Shown piece by piece: positions 1 to 10,181 of a stretch of DNA of 40,378 nucleotides. Numbering within the stretch: position 1 is the stretch's first letter; every line of letters starts with the position of its first letter. Position numbers and translations under genes: made by a program. Source of the stretch: Clostridium tyrobutyricum DSM 2637 = ATCC 25755 = JCM 11008 (lineage in GTDB: Bacteria > Bacillota > Clostridia > Clostridiales > Clostridiaceae); contig NZ_APMH01000037.1 of assembly GCF_000359585.1 (NCBI RefSeq), positions 1 through 40,378 of the forward strand, in the 5' to 3' direction. The notes under the pieces are model-generated. The model was not told the origin of the DNA. It saw nothing but the letters and a program-made list of their open reading frames with translations, and made no database searches.

Positions 1-36
1 CAACTTATAAAAAGAATTTACTTGATCTATAAGTAT

Positions 37-74
37 AAAATATCCTGGATAGTTAAAACTATCCAGGATATTTT
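37..74 (-). terminator. Rho-independent terminator after gltB-gltD
   Basis: A 16-base perfect inverted repeat (arms 37-52 and 59-74, loop of six) lies 22 bases beyond the gltD stop. In the minus direction the hairpin is followed by TTTTATACTT, and the T-run on the other side would let it work in both directions. Confidence 0.85.
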
Positions 75-95
75 TTATAACTTTTAAACCATATT

Positions 96-1526
96 CTATT
101 TAAGAAAAGTATCTCCCATTAAATATTTATCTACATATTTTGCTGTAGTTCTTCCATCATGTATTGCCTTTACAACAAGTGATTGACCTGTCCTCATATC
201 TCCAGCAGAAAATACTCCTTTAACACTTGTCATATTTTCCTTTGAAGTTATAACATTTCCCCTCTTATCATACTCTAGTGATAAATCATCCAATAATCCT
301 TCATGTTGTGGATGTAAAAATCCCATAGCTATAAGTACCAAATCTGCATCTATATCAAATTCACTGCCTTTTAATTCATTAAATTTCATAACTCCATTAT
401 CATCTTTATACCATTTTACTTCAGTGCAATGAAGTTTTTTAACCGACCCGTCCTTGCCTATAAATTCCTTAGTGGATATGTTCCACTTACGTTCACAACC
501 CTCTTCATGGGATGTTGTAGTTTTTAATGTTCGTGGATAAGTTGGCCAAGGCATAGTTTTATCTCTATTAACAGGAGGTTTTGGCATTATCTCAATCTGA
601 CAGACTTTTTTTGCACCTTGCCTTATGGCCGTACCTATACAATCTGAGCCAGTATCTCCACCACCAATTACAACTACTGACTTACCTTTGGCTGTAATAT
701 CTGAATCTATTTTTTTATTTGAATTCTTTTTATTTTGCAATGATAAATAATCTACTGCAAAATATATACCATCAAGTTCTCTTCCTGGAGCTTTCAAATC
801 TCTGGGCATAGTAGAACCTCCTGCTAGTACTACTGCGTCAAATTCATTTAACAGATCTTTATAATTTATATTGACTCCTACATTTATGTTTGTTTTAAAT
901 TCTATACCTTCTTGTTTCATAAGATCAACTCTTCTTTGAACTACAGCTTTTTCAAGCTTAAAATCAGGTATACCATACCTCAAAAGCCCGCCAATCTCAT
1001 CATGTCTTTCAAAAACAACTACACTATGTCCTACAGAATTCAATTGCGCTGCTGCAGCAAGTCCTGAAGGACCTGAGCCAACGACAGCTACCTTTTTTCC
1101 AGTCCTATTTTTAGGAGGATTAGGTTTAACCCATCCTTCTTTAAATGCTTTTTCTATAATCATATATTCTATTTCTCTAATAGATACTGGGTTGTAATTT
1201 ATTCCTAATGTACATGATGCTTCACAAAGAGCTGGACATATCCTTCCTGTAAACTCAGGGAAATTATTTGTAAGTGAAAGTCTTTTATATGCTTTTTCCC
1301 AATCATCATTATAGGAAAAATCATTCCAATCAGGAATTAAGTTTCCAACAGGACATCCCCAATTACAAAACGGAGTACCACAATTCATACATCTTGCAGC
1401 TTGTTCTTCCATATTTCTTAATGAAAGAGGAGTATGAACCTCCTCGTAATCCTTAACTCTTTCCTTTACAGGTCTTGTAGCAAAATCTTTTCTATCAAAT
1501 TCCTTAAATCCACCTAATTTTCCCAT
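96..1526 (-). CDS. gltD: Glutamate synthase small (beta) subunit
   Basis: The beta subunit of glutamate synthase is an FAD protein that passes electrons from NAD(P)H to the large subunit, which makes glutamate from glutamine and 2-oxoglutarate in the cytoplasm. The 476-residue product has the family's usual length. The N-terminal cluster-binding cysteines are visible (Cys46, 49, 54 and 58, then a GRICPALCEASC segment). An FAD-binding GSGPSGLAAA motif follows near residue 150, and a nucleotide-binding GGGDTGSDC motif near residue 287. It is the second gene of a two-gene operon, starting 20 bases after gltB, and a strong terminator follows. Family membership is certain; NADPH rather than NADH as donor is assumed from homologues. 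Confidence 0.97.
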   Translation of the reverse strand: MGKLGGFKEFDRKDFATRPVKERVKDYEEVHTPLSLRNMEEQAARCMNCGTPFCNWGCPVGNLIPDWNDFSYNDDWEKAYKRLSLTNNFPEFTGRICPALCEASCTLGINYNPVSIREIEYMIIEKAFKEGWVKPNPPKNRTGKKVAVVGSGPSGLAAAAQLNSVGHSVVVFERHDEIGGLLRYGIPDFKLEKAVVQRRVDLMKQEGIEFKTNINVGVNINYKDLLNEFDAVVLAGGSTMPRDLKAPGRELDGIYFAVDYLSLQNKKNSNKKIDSDITAKGKSVVVIGGGDTGSDCIGTAIRQGAKKVCQIEIMPKPPVNRDKTMPWPTYPRTLKTTTSHEEGCERKWNISTKEFIGKDGSVKKLHCTEVKWYKDDNGVMKFNELKGSEFDIDADLVLIAMGFLHPQHEGLLDDLSLEYDKRGNVITSKENMTSVKGVFSAGDMRTGQSLVVKAIHDGRTTAKYVDKYLMGDTFLK

Positions 1527-1546
1527 TAATTATATATCACCTTTCA

Positions 1547-4500
1547 TTAAGATACTTTAACTGACTGCTTATTTTTTGCAAGTATACGCTTATAAGCAGT
1601 AGGGATAACTTTCCTAAATTTAGATTTAAGTTCATCCCAATTATCTAAAATACTCTTCGCTTTTGAACTATTTGTATTTTCATGATGTTCTTTTATTAAA
1701 TCATATACTAAAGATTCATCATCATTTTCAAGTTCATTAATTTCTATCATATCCATATTACATTTCTTACTAAAATCATTTTTCTCATCTAAAACATAAG
1801 CTACTCCACCGGTCATTCCTGCTCCAAAATTTCTTCCAGTACTTCCTATAACTACTATTGTCCCACCTGTCATGTATTCACAACAATGGTCTCCTACACC
1901 TTCTACTACAGCCAAAGCCCCACTATTTCTTACACCAAATCTTTCTCCTGCCATACCATTTACAAACAACTTTCCACTAGTAGCTCCATATAATATGGTA
2001 TTTCCGGCAATGAAACTGTCTTGTGCCCTATAAGCTGCGTTTTCTGGCGTTTCTATTATAATTTTAGCTCCAGACAATCCTTTTCCTACATAATCATTAA
2101 CATCACCTACAAGTTTTAATGTAAGTCCCTTCATTCCAAAAGCTCCAAAACTCTGTCCTGCAGATCCTTTAAAATTAAATACTATGGTATCCTCAGGAAG
2201 ACCTTCTTTGCCAAATTTCTTAGCTATTCTTCCGCTTAACATAGTTCCCACACTTCTGTTAACATTTTTAACTTCAAAATTCCCGCTTACATATTTTTTA
2301 TCATTAAGTGCTGGATATGCAACTTCTATTAGAGTATGATCAAGAGCCTTATCTATTCCATGATCCTGTAATATAGTACAATATGTCTTTATTTTTTCAG
2401 GTATATCTGGCTTATATAATATGTTGGAAAAATCAAGTCCTTTAGTCTTCCAGTGGTTTAATACTTCTTGATCCTTAACTCTAAGTTTGTCAACCCTTCC
2501 AATCATTTCATTCATAGTTCTAAATCCTAATTTAGCCATATACTCCCTAACTTCAGTTGCTATAAAAGTTAAGAAATTTATTATATATTCTGGCTTACCT
2601 TTAAACTTTTTCCTCAATTCAGGATCTTGAGTTGCAATTCCCATAGAACACATATTACAATGACAGTTTCTAAGAAGAGTACAACCCAATGTTACTAATA
2701 TACTGGTTGCAAATCCAAATTCCTCAGCTCCAAGTAAAGCTGCTACTATTACATCTCTGCCAGTTTTAAGCTGACCATCCGTTTGAAGTCTTACCCTGCT
2801 CCTCAAATTGTTTAACAACAAAACTTGATGAGTTTCTGAAAGGCCTATTTCCCAAGGTGTACCTGCATATCTCATGGAAGAAAGTGGTGATGCTCCTGTT
2901 CCTCCATCATGTCCGCTTATAAGTATCAAATCTGCATGTGCCTTTGCAACACCTGCTGCTATTACACCTACTCCTACCTCAGAAACCAATTTTACACTAA
3001 TTCTACTATTTGGATTTACACTCTTTAAATCATATATAAGTTGTGCCAAATCCTCTATAGAATATATATCATGATGTGGTGGTGGTGAAATAAGTGCTAT
3101 TCCAGGAGTAGAATGTCTAACTTCTGCTACAAAATGATCTACTTTAGGTCCAGGCAGATGCCCGCCTTCACCAGGTTTAGCCCCCTGAGCAACCTTTATT
3201 TGAATTTCATCTGCATTTACCAAATAATTGGTAGTAACTCCAAATCTAGCTGATGCTACCTGTTTTATAGCACCTCTTTTATTTTGACCATCACTGCCTA
3301 CCTTAAATCTTCTATCATCTTCTCCACCTTCACCTGAATTACTCTTAGCTCCAATTTTATTCATGGCAATAGCTATGGTTTCATGTGTTTCCCTACTAAG
3401 TGCGCCTAAAGACATAGCTCCAGAACAAAATCTTTTTATTATCTCACTTACAGGCTCTACCTCTTCAATTGGGATTTCATTATTACCATCAGTATTAAAC
3501 TCAAAAAGACTTCTAAGTGTACATGGTTGTTTACTTTGATCATTTATTAAATTTGCATATTCCTTATACATATTATAATCATTGGTTCTAGATGCAAGTT
3601 GCAATTTATAAATGGTTGTAGGATTAAATAAATGGAACTCTCCATCTTTTCTCCACGAATACAAACCACCTACATCCAATGCCAAAGAAGAATTTCTGAA
3701 TCTATTAAAAGCCTTCTTATGCCTCAATAAAACTTCTTTAGCTACAGTGTCTATTCCTATTCCACCTATTGTAGTTGTAGTACCTTTAAAGTATTCATCT
3801 ACAAATTTCTGGTCTAAACCCAATGCTTCAAATATTTGGGCTCCATGATAACTTTGTATAGTACATATACCCATTTTAGAAAGTATTTTCAAAAGTCCAC
3901 CACAGATTGCATTTATATAATTTGATATTGCTTTTTCTTTAGAAACCTTCTTTATAGATCCATTATCTATTAGATTTTCCATAGATCTATATGCTAAATA
4001 TGGGCAAACAGCACTGGCACCATAACCAATAAGAAGTGCAAAGTGAGTAGTTTCCCTGGCTTCTCCTGTTTCTATTACAATAGATACCTTAGTTCTAGTC
4101 TTCTTCTTTATAAGATAATGATGAACCGCTGATACTGCAAGTAAACTTGGTATAGTAGCTTCATATTCGTCTATCTTTTTATCACTTAATACAATTATGT
4201 TATATCCTTCTTCTACTTTTGTGCCAACCCTTTCACAAATTAATTTAAGTGCCTGCTTAAATCCAGATATGCCGCTATCATATTTAAATGTTATAGGAAC
4301 CGTTGTGGTTTTAAAGTTTACATTCCTCATATTTTTTATTTTAGCCATTTCAGCATCAGTTAAAATTGGATTTTCAAGTTCTATAAATGGATCCTCTATT
4401 TTGCCTTTGCTCAATATATTATTTTGAGGTCCCAAATAATTCATAAGAGACATTACTACTCCTTCTCTTATAGGATCAATTGGCGGATTGGTAACTTGTG

Positions 4501-6073
4501 CAAATAACTGCCTAAAATATGAAAATAAAATTTGTGGTCTGTTGGACAAAACTGCAAGAGGTGTATCATTTCCCATGGAACCAATCGGTTCCTTTCCACT
4601 TTCAGCCATGTATTTAAGTATTAGTTTTAAATCTTCCATAGTATAACCAAAAGCTTGTTGTTCCTCTCTTAAAACTTCTGGGCTCATATTATTATTTACT
4701 GAAACATCTTTAAAATCTTCAAGTGTTTTTTTAGTACCGTCTATATAATTTCCATAGGGTTTCTTTGTAGCAATTGACTTTTTAAGTTGTGCATCATCTA
4801 TAATTTTACCTATTTTTGTATCAACCAAGAACATCTTTCCGGGATTTAGGCGCCCTTTTTCAATTACTTCTTCAGGCTCAAATTCCAAAACTCCTAATTC
4901 AGAGGCCATAGCAACCTGGCCATTTTTTGTTATTACATATTTTGCAGGTCTAAGACCATTTCTGTCCAGTGTAGCTCCTATTTGAGTTCCATCTGTAAAG
5001 AATACAGCTGCAGGTCCATCCCAGGGTTCTATTAAAGAAGAATGATACTCGTAAAAGTCCTTTTTATATTTTGGCATATCCTTATTCTTTTCCCAAGCTT
5101 CTGGAATAAGCATCATCATTGCATGAGAAATGCTTCTTCCATCTGCAACTAACAATTCAAACATATTGTCTAAAGATGCAGAATCACTGCCATTAGGTGT
5201 TATAATAGGAAATAATTTTTCTATATCATTCTTAAATGCACTTGATTTTAAAATACCTTCTCTAGCATTCATCCAATTTCTATTTCCTCTTATAGTATTT
5301 ATCTCACCATTGTGTGCTAAATATCTAAAAGGCTGTGCTAAATCCCATGTAGGGAAGGTATTTGTACTAAATCTTTGATGTACTAATGCTATTGCACTTT
5401 TAAAATTTATGTCATTCAAATCAAGATAGTATCCGGATATTTGATCTGCAAGAAGAAGCCCTTTATATACTATCGTTTTACTTGACAGAGAACATATGTA
5501 AAAATATTCAGCATTCCTTTTTACTAATTTCTTGACTTCATTTTCTGCTCTTTTTCGTATTACATATAATTTTCTTTCAAATTGGATCTGATCTTCCGAA
5601 CAATTTTCTACAAATACCTGCCTTGCTATAGGTTCTGTTCCTCTAGCAGTTTCGCCAATTCTTCGATCATCCGTAGGGACATTACGCCATCCTAATATTT
5701 TTTGTCCTTCTTCTTTTATTATTCTCTCTAAAATTCCTTCACATTGATATCTAATTGCAGGTTCCTTAGGTAAAAATACCATTCCAACTGCGTAACGACC
5801 CACTTTAGGAAGTGATATTCCTGCATTGTCACAATTTATTCTAAAAAATTCATCTGGTATTTGAACAAGTATTCCAGCTCCATCTCCAGTTTTAGGATCT
5901 GCACCAACAGCACCTCTATGAGTTAAATTAACTAATACTTGAAGTCCTTTCTTTACAATATCATGAGATTTTTCACCCTTAATATTTGCAACGAAACCAA
6001 CTCCACAATTATCTTTTTCAAATTTTGGGTTATAGAGTCCTTGCTTTGGTGGTAATCCCCCAACTAATTTCAT
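1547..6073 (-). CDS. gltB: Glutamate synthase large (alpha) subunit
   Basis: The large subunit hydrolyses glutamine in its N-terminal amidotransferase domain, channels ammonia, and aminates 2-oxoglutarate at an FMN site. The 1508-residue length is typical. The N-terminal nucleophile is Cys23 in DNCGVGF, so a 22-residue propeptide is expected to be removed. The central and FMN-binding regions are complete (for example GEGGEDDRRF and KPGEGGHLPG), the 3Fe-4S cysteines lie in CTLLRNCHCNMCSMG, and the C-terminal GXGXG beta-helix domain is present (AGERFGVRNSGALAVVEGVG). The start codon has an AGGGGGC ribosome site. The gene leads the operon with gltD. The 180-base leader has no recognisable riboswitch but holds a 12-bp hairpin. 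In some Clostridium the symbol gltA is used for this subunit. Confidence 0.97.
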   Translation of the reverse strand: MKLVGGLPPKQGLYNPKFEKDNCGVGFVANIKGEKSHDIVKKGLQVLVNLTHRGAVGADPKTGDGAGILVQIPDEFFRINCDNAGISLPKVGRYAVGMVFLPKEPAIRYQCEGILERIIKEEGQKILGWRNVPTDDRRIGETARGTEPIARQVFVENCSEDQIQFERKLYVIRKRAENEVKKLVKRNAEYFYICSLSSKTIVYKGLLLADQISGYYLDLNDINFKSAIALVHQRFSTNTFPTWDLAQPFRYLAHNGEINTIRGNRNWMNAREGILKSSAFKNDIEKLFPIITPNGSDSASLDNMFELLVADGRSISHAMMMLIPEAWEKNKDMPKYKKDFYEYHSSLIEPWDGPAAVFFTDGTQIGATLDRNGLRPAKYVITKNGQVAMASELGVLEFEPEEVIEKGRLNPGKMFLVDTKIGKIIDDAQLKKSIATKKPYGNYIDGTKKTLEDFKDVSVNNNMSPEVLREEQQAFGYTMEDLKLILKYMAESGKEPIGSMGNDTPLAVLSNRPQILFSYFRQLFAQVTNPPIDPIREGVVMSLMNYLGPQNNILSKGKIEDPFIELENPILTDAEMAKIKNMRNVNFKTTTVPITFKYDSGISGFKQALKLICERVGTKVEEGYNIIVLSDKKIDEYEATIPSLLAVSAVHHYLIKKKTRTKVSIVIETGEARETTHFALLIGYGASAVCPYLAYRSMENLIDNGSIKKVSKEKAISNYINAICGGLLKILSKMGICTIQSYHGAQIFEALGLDQKFVDEYFKGTTTTIGGIGIDTVAKEVLLRHKKAFNRFRNSSLALDVGGLYSWRKDGEFHLFNPTTIYKLQLASRTNDYNMYKEYANLINDQSKQPCTLRSLFEFNTDGNNEIPIEEVEPVSEIIKRFCSGAMSLGALSRETHETIAIAMNKIGAKSNSGEGGEDDRRFKVGSDGQNKRGAIKQVASARFGVTTNYLVNADEIQIKVAQGAKPGEGGHLPGPKVDHFVAEVRHSTPGIALISPPPHHDIYSIEDLAQLIYDLKSVNPNSRISVKLVSEVGVGVIAAGVAKAHADLILISGHDGGTGASPLSSMRYAGTPWEIGLSETHQVLLLNNLRSRVRLQTDGQLKTGRDVIVAALLGAEEFGFATSILVTLGCTLLRNCHCNMCSMGIATQDPELRKKFKGKPEYIINFLTFIATEVREYMAKLGFRTMNEMIGRVDKLRVKDQEVLNHWKTKGLDFSNILYKPDIPEKIKTYCTILQDHGIDKALDHTLIEVAYPALNDKKYVSGNFEVKNVNRSVGTMLSGRIAKKFGKEGLPEDTIVFNFKGSAGQSFGAFGMKGLTLKLVGDVNDYVGKGLSGAKIIIETPENAAYRAQDSFIAGNTILYGATSGKLFVNGMAGERFGVRNSGALAVVEGVGDHCCEYMTGGTIVVIGSTGRNFGAGMTGGVAYVLDEKNDFSKKCNMDMIEINELENDDESLVYDLIKEHHENTNSSKAKSILDNWDELKSKFRKVIPTAYKRILAKNKQSVKVS

Positions 6074-6122
6074 GTAATTGCCCCCTTTAATTTTTCGGTT
6101 TAGTTTAAATTATATATTTATT

Positions 6123-6152
6123 AATGAAATTTTTCAACAAAAAAATTTCATT
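6123..6152. repeat. Perfect 12-bp hairpin in the glt leader
   Basis: Arms 6123-6134 and 6141-6152 are perfectly complementary with a six-base loop. Read on the plus strand the hairpin runs straight into seven Ts, so it has terminator form pointing away from gltB. Read on the minus strand it is a hairpin about 50 bases upstream of the gltB start. Its role is unknown. Confidence 0.55.
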
Positions 6153-6255
6153 TTTTTATTTATTTTTTATAAAAACTATACTATTTAATTAAAATAAGTA
6201 AAATTATAATAATTTTTGATAATTTTATTCAATTATCTTAAACATTTTATATGCT

Positions 6256-8607
6256 TTACCCATTTAATGACATAAGTACTGAAAGTTTTGCCATATCAAA
6301 AATCGAATTTCTTTCATCATATATAGTTATATCCTCTTTTATACATTTATTCTTTTTATCTATATTGAACAAGCTTGCCATGCTTTTATTTAGTGATCCA
6401 TTAATAATAGATCCTGATAATTCTTTTATATTATACATATTATTTATAGTACAATCTACAGTTTCCATATATTTAGCTTTAATTATATTTCTCCTTTTAA
6501 TAGTAGTTAGTGCTAAAAATACAAGTTTATTTATGTCTTCTCTAGAGTGGAAATCAATTTTCCAATAATTTTCACATATATAAACAACTGCCTTATTCAA
6601 CTGTTTTAAATATATATCTATATTTTCTTTTCCCAAGCAAAATGCCAATATAGACATTGATGTTGTCTCAACCTTATCTTCCAGGCTACTATCTTCATAA
6701 TCTACAAATGAACCGTCTGCAAATTGATTTTTAGCAATTATTCTAAGTAACCTTTCTCTTGGATACTTATTATGTAAATATGAATTATCATCAATAATAT
6801 TCTCCTGACAAGTTTTATAAAAGAAACCCGATTTACTTTTAATACTTATCTGCTCCCCTAAAGTTTTTTCACTAACTTTTATTGGAATTATATTTCTAAG
6901 TTGAATACCAAGAACTGGTTCTTCCCTCAATTCCATAAGTATAAAAGTAGTTTCAGAACTTATAATTTCATTCTCCTTGGATATTTGTATGATTTTTTTT
7001 CGCATAGCCTCTCTTTTTTTGCCGCGTTCTGCTTTCATAGCTGCTTCAATAGATTTTATTCTTTTTCTAGCCCATACTTTTTTTAATAAGTTTGCATTTT
7101 CTTCTGTATTAAAATTATCAATATCTATTTCACTTAAATATTCAGATTCATTAACATTTCCACTTAATACTATATGGCCTTCTACTTCTCCTACCACGCT
7201 AGCAAATATTGAAAATAGTTCTCTGTCATACATATATTTAATTGTTCTAGGATATGATGCCTCTACTTTTAATCTTCCCCAATCAATTTTTATATTATCA
7301 ACTTGAGGATTTTGTATTCTGTTTAATTGCCTAACAACTATATCTTCGATTCTTTCATTTTCTCCTATAAATTCCGATTTTCCTGAACTCTCATGAGATA
7401 ATTTATTTAAGAAATGATTATTAACAAATTCCCCTACACCAAAAGCAAATATTCTATTGTCCCCAACATTTTCTTTTACATACGAAAGTATTTTGTCTTC
7501 TTCATTAACCTGATCATCTGTAAATATAAGTATAGTATTTTCTTTTGTTCCCTTTTCAAGACTGTATTTTATACCTTCAAATATATCTGAACTCAATTCA
7601 GTATTTAAATCATCTATCCATTTAGAAGCTTCTCTCAATGATTGTGCATTATATCCAAGCGATTCACCTTTTGAAAAACTATAGAGTTTATTTCCCATAG
7701 CCACTATATCAAAAGTATCCCCCTCAGATAAATTCCTAATACAAAGATGCAATGCATTTTTAGCCTGATTTAACTTCTCTCCTTCCATGGTATAAGAAAT
7801 ATCAATTAGAAATACATAATTTTTATTTCCTTCCAATTCAAATTTATCCAATTTAGGAATCATCCTTATGTACACTATACCTTTTTTTTCATCGTTTTTC
7901 TTATACTCATATATCATCCCATCTGCTTCTAAAGTTTCTTTTTCCCGCATAATAATTGTAAAATCTTTATCAATATGACTGGATTTTTCATCAAGGCTTA
8001 TTTTTGCTATGGTCTCTCCATCTCTATCTATTCTTATATTATGATATGGTGATTTAAACTCCAAATTAGTTAATGATTCAACTATTATATTTATTTTAAA
8101 TTCAAAATCTTCACTTTTAAAATTTTTTACACTTGAAGCACTATCCTTATTGAATATTTTAGGTTCAGAAATAGCTGGTATAGTTAATTTAAATTCATTT
8201 TTTGCATAATCCAATTCATCCATATAGGAAAATTTTATTTTTACTTTTTCACCTGATATTATCTTACCTATATTTATCTTGAAAAAATGAGGACTAAATT
8301 CTTCTAAAGAGAATGTAGTATCTCCTGATCTCCTGGCATTCTCATATATCTTATTTGCCTTGCTCTTATCCTCTACTACTGCTTTTAAAGTCTTTCCACC
8401 TATTTCAGCTTCAAACCCAGATATAACAGCAGTATCTGGAATTGGGAAGGCATATACTCCTTCAATATCTTTCTTACCTACATTTTCATATATTTGATTT
8501 ATGGTTATTTCCCCATATCCTGCACATAAATTTCCATTTATATCTACCTTTTTAAGAAGTATTTCACCATAATTATTTTTATTTAATTTCAAATGAGATA
8601 TTAACAT
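6256..8607 (-). CDS. VIT and von Willebrand factor A domain protein
   Basis: The 783-residue product has an N-terminal VIT (vault inter-alpha-trypsin) domain at about residues 5-130, with the typical GVYAFPIPDTAVISGFEA segment. A von Willebrand A domain follows at about 263-430. Its metal site (MIDAS) is recognisable but variant: D269-I-S-Y-T273 in place of DxSxS, with LSSDI later and FTDD for the last aspartate. The C-terminal third contains a segment like the alpha/alpha-barrel repeats of terpenoid-cyclase-like folds (IIAKNQFADGSF, near 640). I see no signal peptide or membrane span, so it is probably cytoplasmic. The start has an AAGGAGGA site. It stands alone between glt and the sugar-acid cluster. 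Function is unknown; such proteins are usually thought to mediate protein contacts. Confidence 0.85.
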   Translation of the reverse strand: MLISHLKLNKNNYGEILLKKVDINGNLCAGYGEITINQIYENVGKKDIEGVYAFPIPDTAVISGFEAEIGGKTLKAVVEDKSKANKIYENARRSGDTTFSLEEFSPHFFKINIGKIISGEKVKIKFSYMDELDYAKNEFKLTIPAISEPKIFNKDSASSVKNFKSEDFEFKINIIVESLTNLEFKSPYHNIRIDRDGETIAKISLDEKSSHIDKDFTIIMREKETLEADGMIYEYKKNDEKKGIVYIRMIPKLDKFELEGNKNYVFLIDISYTMEGEKLNQAKNALHLCIRNLSEGDTFDIVAMGNKLYSFSKGESLGYNAQSLREASKWIDDLNTELSSDIFEGIKYSLEKGTKENTILIFTDDQVNEEDKILSYVKENVGDNRIFAFGVGEFVNNHFLNKLSHESSGKSEFIGENERIEDIVVRQLNRIQNPQVDNIKIDWGRLKVEASYPRTIKYMYDRELFSIFASVVGEVEGHIVLSGNVNESEYLSEIDIDNFNTEENANLLKKVWARKRIKSIEAAMKAERGKKREAMRKKIIQISKENEIISSETTFILMELREEPVLGIQLRNIIPIKVSEKTLGEQISIKSKSGFFYKTCQENIIDDNSYLHNKYPRERLLRIIAKNQFADGSFVDYEDSSLEDKVETTSMSILAFCLGKENIDIYLKQLNKAVVYICENYWKIDFHSREDINKLVFLALTTIKRRNIIKAKYMETVDCTINNMYNIKELSGSIINGSLNKSMASLFNIDKKNKCIKEDITIYDERNSIFDMAKLSVLMSLNG

Positions 8608-8713
8608 AAGCTATTCCTCCTTCATATTAACTACAATGCACTATATCATATATAGATTTTACCATACTTAATTGTACTATTCATAATAAGTATTAAATTT
8701 AAATATAAAAATT

Positions 8714-8755
8714 GCCCATATATTAAGATACTTTTTACAAATCTTATATATAGGC
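8714..8755 (-). terminator. Terminator after the GntP permease gene
   Basis: Imperfect inverted repeat, arms 8714-8729 and 8741-8755 with one bulge. In the minus direction it ends in GGGC followed by AATTTTTATATTT, 22 bases beyond the permease stop. Confidence 0.7.
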
Positions 8756-8776
8756 ATAAATTTAAATTGTTCCTTT

Positions 8777-10150
8777 TTATCCTAAAAAGAAATTTAAAAT
8801 AAGTAAGGCAATTAATCCAGTAATACATGCAAGTGTAGAAGTAATGGACCATACTTTCATCTGTTCCTTAACATTACTTATTCCAATTGATTCATTAATA
8901 ACCCAAAAATATGAATCATTAAAATACGAAAACATCATAGAACCTACACAAGCCGCAAGTGCTGCAAAAACAGGATCAATGTGAAGTGTTGAAATCATTG
9001 GAGCAGTTACAGAAGCAGCAGTTGTCATAGCTACTGCACCTGAACCTTGTATTACTCTTAACAAACATGAAATAATAAAAGGTAGAAGAATTGGAGGTAT
9101 ACTTGTTTTTGAAATACTGGTTGCAATATATGTTCCAACTCCACTGTTTTGTATAATCATGCCAAGTGCTCCACCACCACCAACTAATAATATTAATTTA
9201 CCACTTGCCTTAAGTCCTTCTTCCATGGCATCTAATGTTTCTTTTCTAGATAGATTCCCTGTTAATCCAAATATAGCAATTAGCAATCCAATTGATAGTG
9301 CAATTATTGGTGAGCCTGCAAAAGATAAAATTGAAGCTAAAATATTATTCTTAAAACTTAATGATTTTAAAACTGTATTTAATAATATCAATAATATTGG
9401 TACTACTATTGGTGCAAAAGCCATAGATCCAGAAAGAGATTTTTTATTAGTATTAGTATTAATATTATTACTACTAATAACTTTTTTTTCTGAAGGTCTT
9501 ATCCATCCATCCTCATCATTATTTGGAAGTTGATATATTTTATTTCCCAGATATCTTGCATATGGAATTATGACACAAATAATTGGTATAGAAATAATAG
9601 CTCCAAACAACATAAATTTTCCAATATTAACATTTAAAATACCTGCAACACCTATAGGCCCAGCAGCAGGTGGAACCAAAGTATGACTCAGCAACAATCC
9701 TCCTGCCAGAGATATACCTAATGAAACAACTGATTTACCTGTTTTTTTGGATAGTCCTTTAACTAATGGTGATAAAATAATAAATCCAGAAGTACAGAAA
9801 ATAGATAATGATGTAACAAATCCAGAAGCTGCCAAAGCTTCTTCTTCCTTCTTGTGACCAAACAATTTTATAAATGCATTTGCCATTACTTCCGTTGCAC
9901 CTGATACTTCAAGTAGTTTACCAAGCATAACACCAAATCCAATGATAATGCCAATACTGCTTAGTGAATTACCAAATCCCTTCGTAATTGACGAAATAAC
10001 ATCTTGTTGATTCATTCCACCTATTATCCCTACAGTAATTGAACAAATAATCAATCCCAGAAATACGTGCACTTTTGTTTTTGTAATTAAAAATACAAGC
10101 AAACATATACCAATAATCAATCCAAATATCATTTGTATTCCAGAAATCAT
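8777..10150 (-). CDS. GntP-family sugar-acid permease
   Basis: A 457-residue integral membrane protein made almost entirely of hydrophobic segments, of the gluconate:H+ symporter (GntP) family. Family-typical stretches are visible: a long N-terminal hydrophobic run, LVPPAAGPIGVAGIL in the middle, GGGGALGMIIQNSGVG, and LRVIQGSGAVAMTTAASV towards the C-terminus. It is the last gene of a cluster with a DUF1537 kinase, 31 bases downstream of it and probably on the same mRNA. Known members take up aldonic acids with protons. From context the substrate here is probably a four-carbon acid such as D-threonate or D-erythronate; that is inferred, not read from the sequence. Confidence 0.9.
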   Translation of the reverse strand: MISGIQMIFGLIIGICLLVFLITKTKVHVFLGLIICSITVGIIGGMNQQDVISSITKGFGNSLSSIGIIIGFGVMLGKLLEVSGATEVMANAFIKLFGHKKEEEALAASGFVTSLSIFCTSGFIILSPLVKGLSKKTGKSVVSLGISLAGGLLLSHTLVPPAAGPIGVAGILNVNIGKFMLFGAIISIPIICVIIPYARYLGNKIYQLPNNDEDGWIRPSEKKVISSNNINTNTNKKSLSGSMAFAPIVVPILLILLNTVLKSLSFKNNILASILSFAGSPIIALSIGLLIAIFGLTGNLSRKETLDAMEEGLKASGKLILLVGGGGALGMIIQNSGVGTYIATSISKTSIPPILLPFIISCLLRVIQGSGAVAMTTAASVTAPMISTLHIDPVFAALAACVGSMMFSYFNDSYFWVINESIGISNVKEQMKVWSITSTLACITGLIALLILNFFLG

Positions 10151-10181
10151 TTTCTCATCCCTCTTTCAAATTTATAATAAT

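Noticed and set aside
1274-5378. Plus-strand open frames of 60-82 codons opposite gltB and gltD
   Set aside because: They mirror the real minus-strand genes, have no ribosome sites and encode low-complexity Ser/Leu/Pro-rich sequence.
6181-6240. Inverted repeat GATAATT/AATTATC as terminator of the VIT-VWA gene
   Set aside because: Only seven AT-rich base pairs, with no T-run in the minus direction.
8646-8852. A 68-codon minus-strand frame downstream of and overlapping the GntP permease end
   Set aside because: It overlaps the permease 3' end and the terminator hairpin, has no ribosome site and is Tyr/Ile/Asn-rich as expected of AT-rich noncoding DNA.
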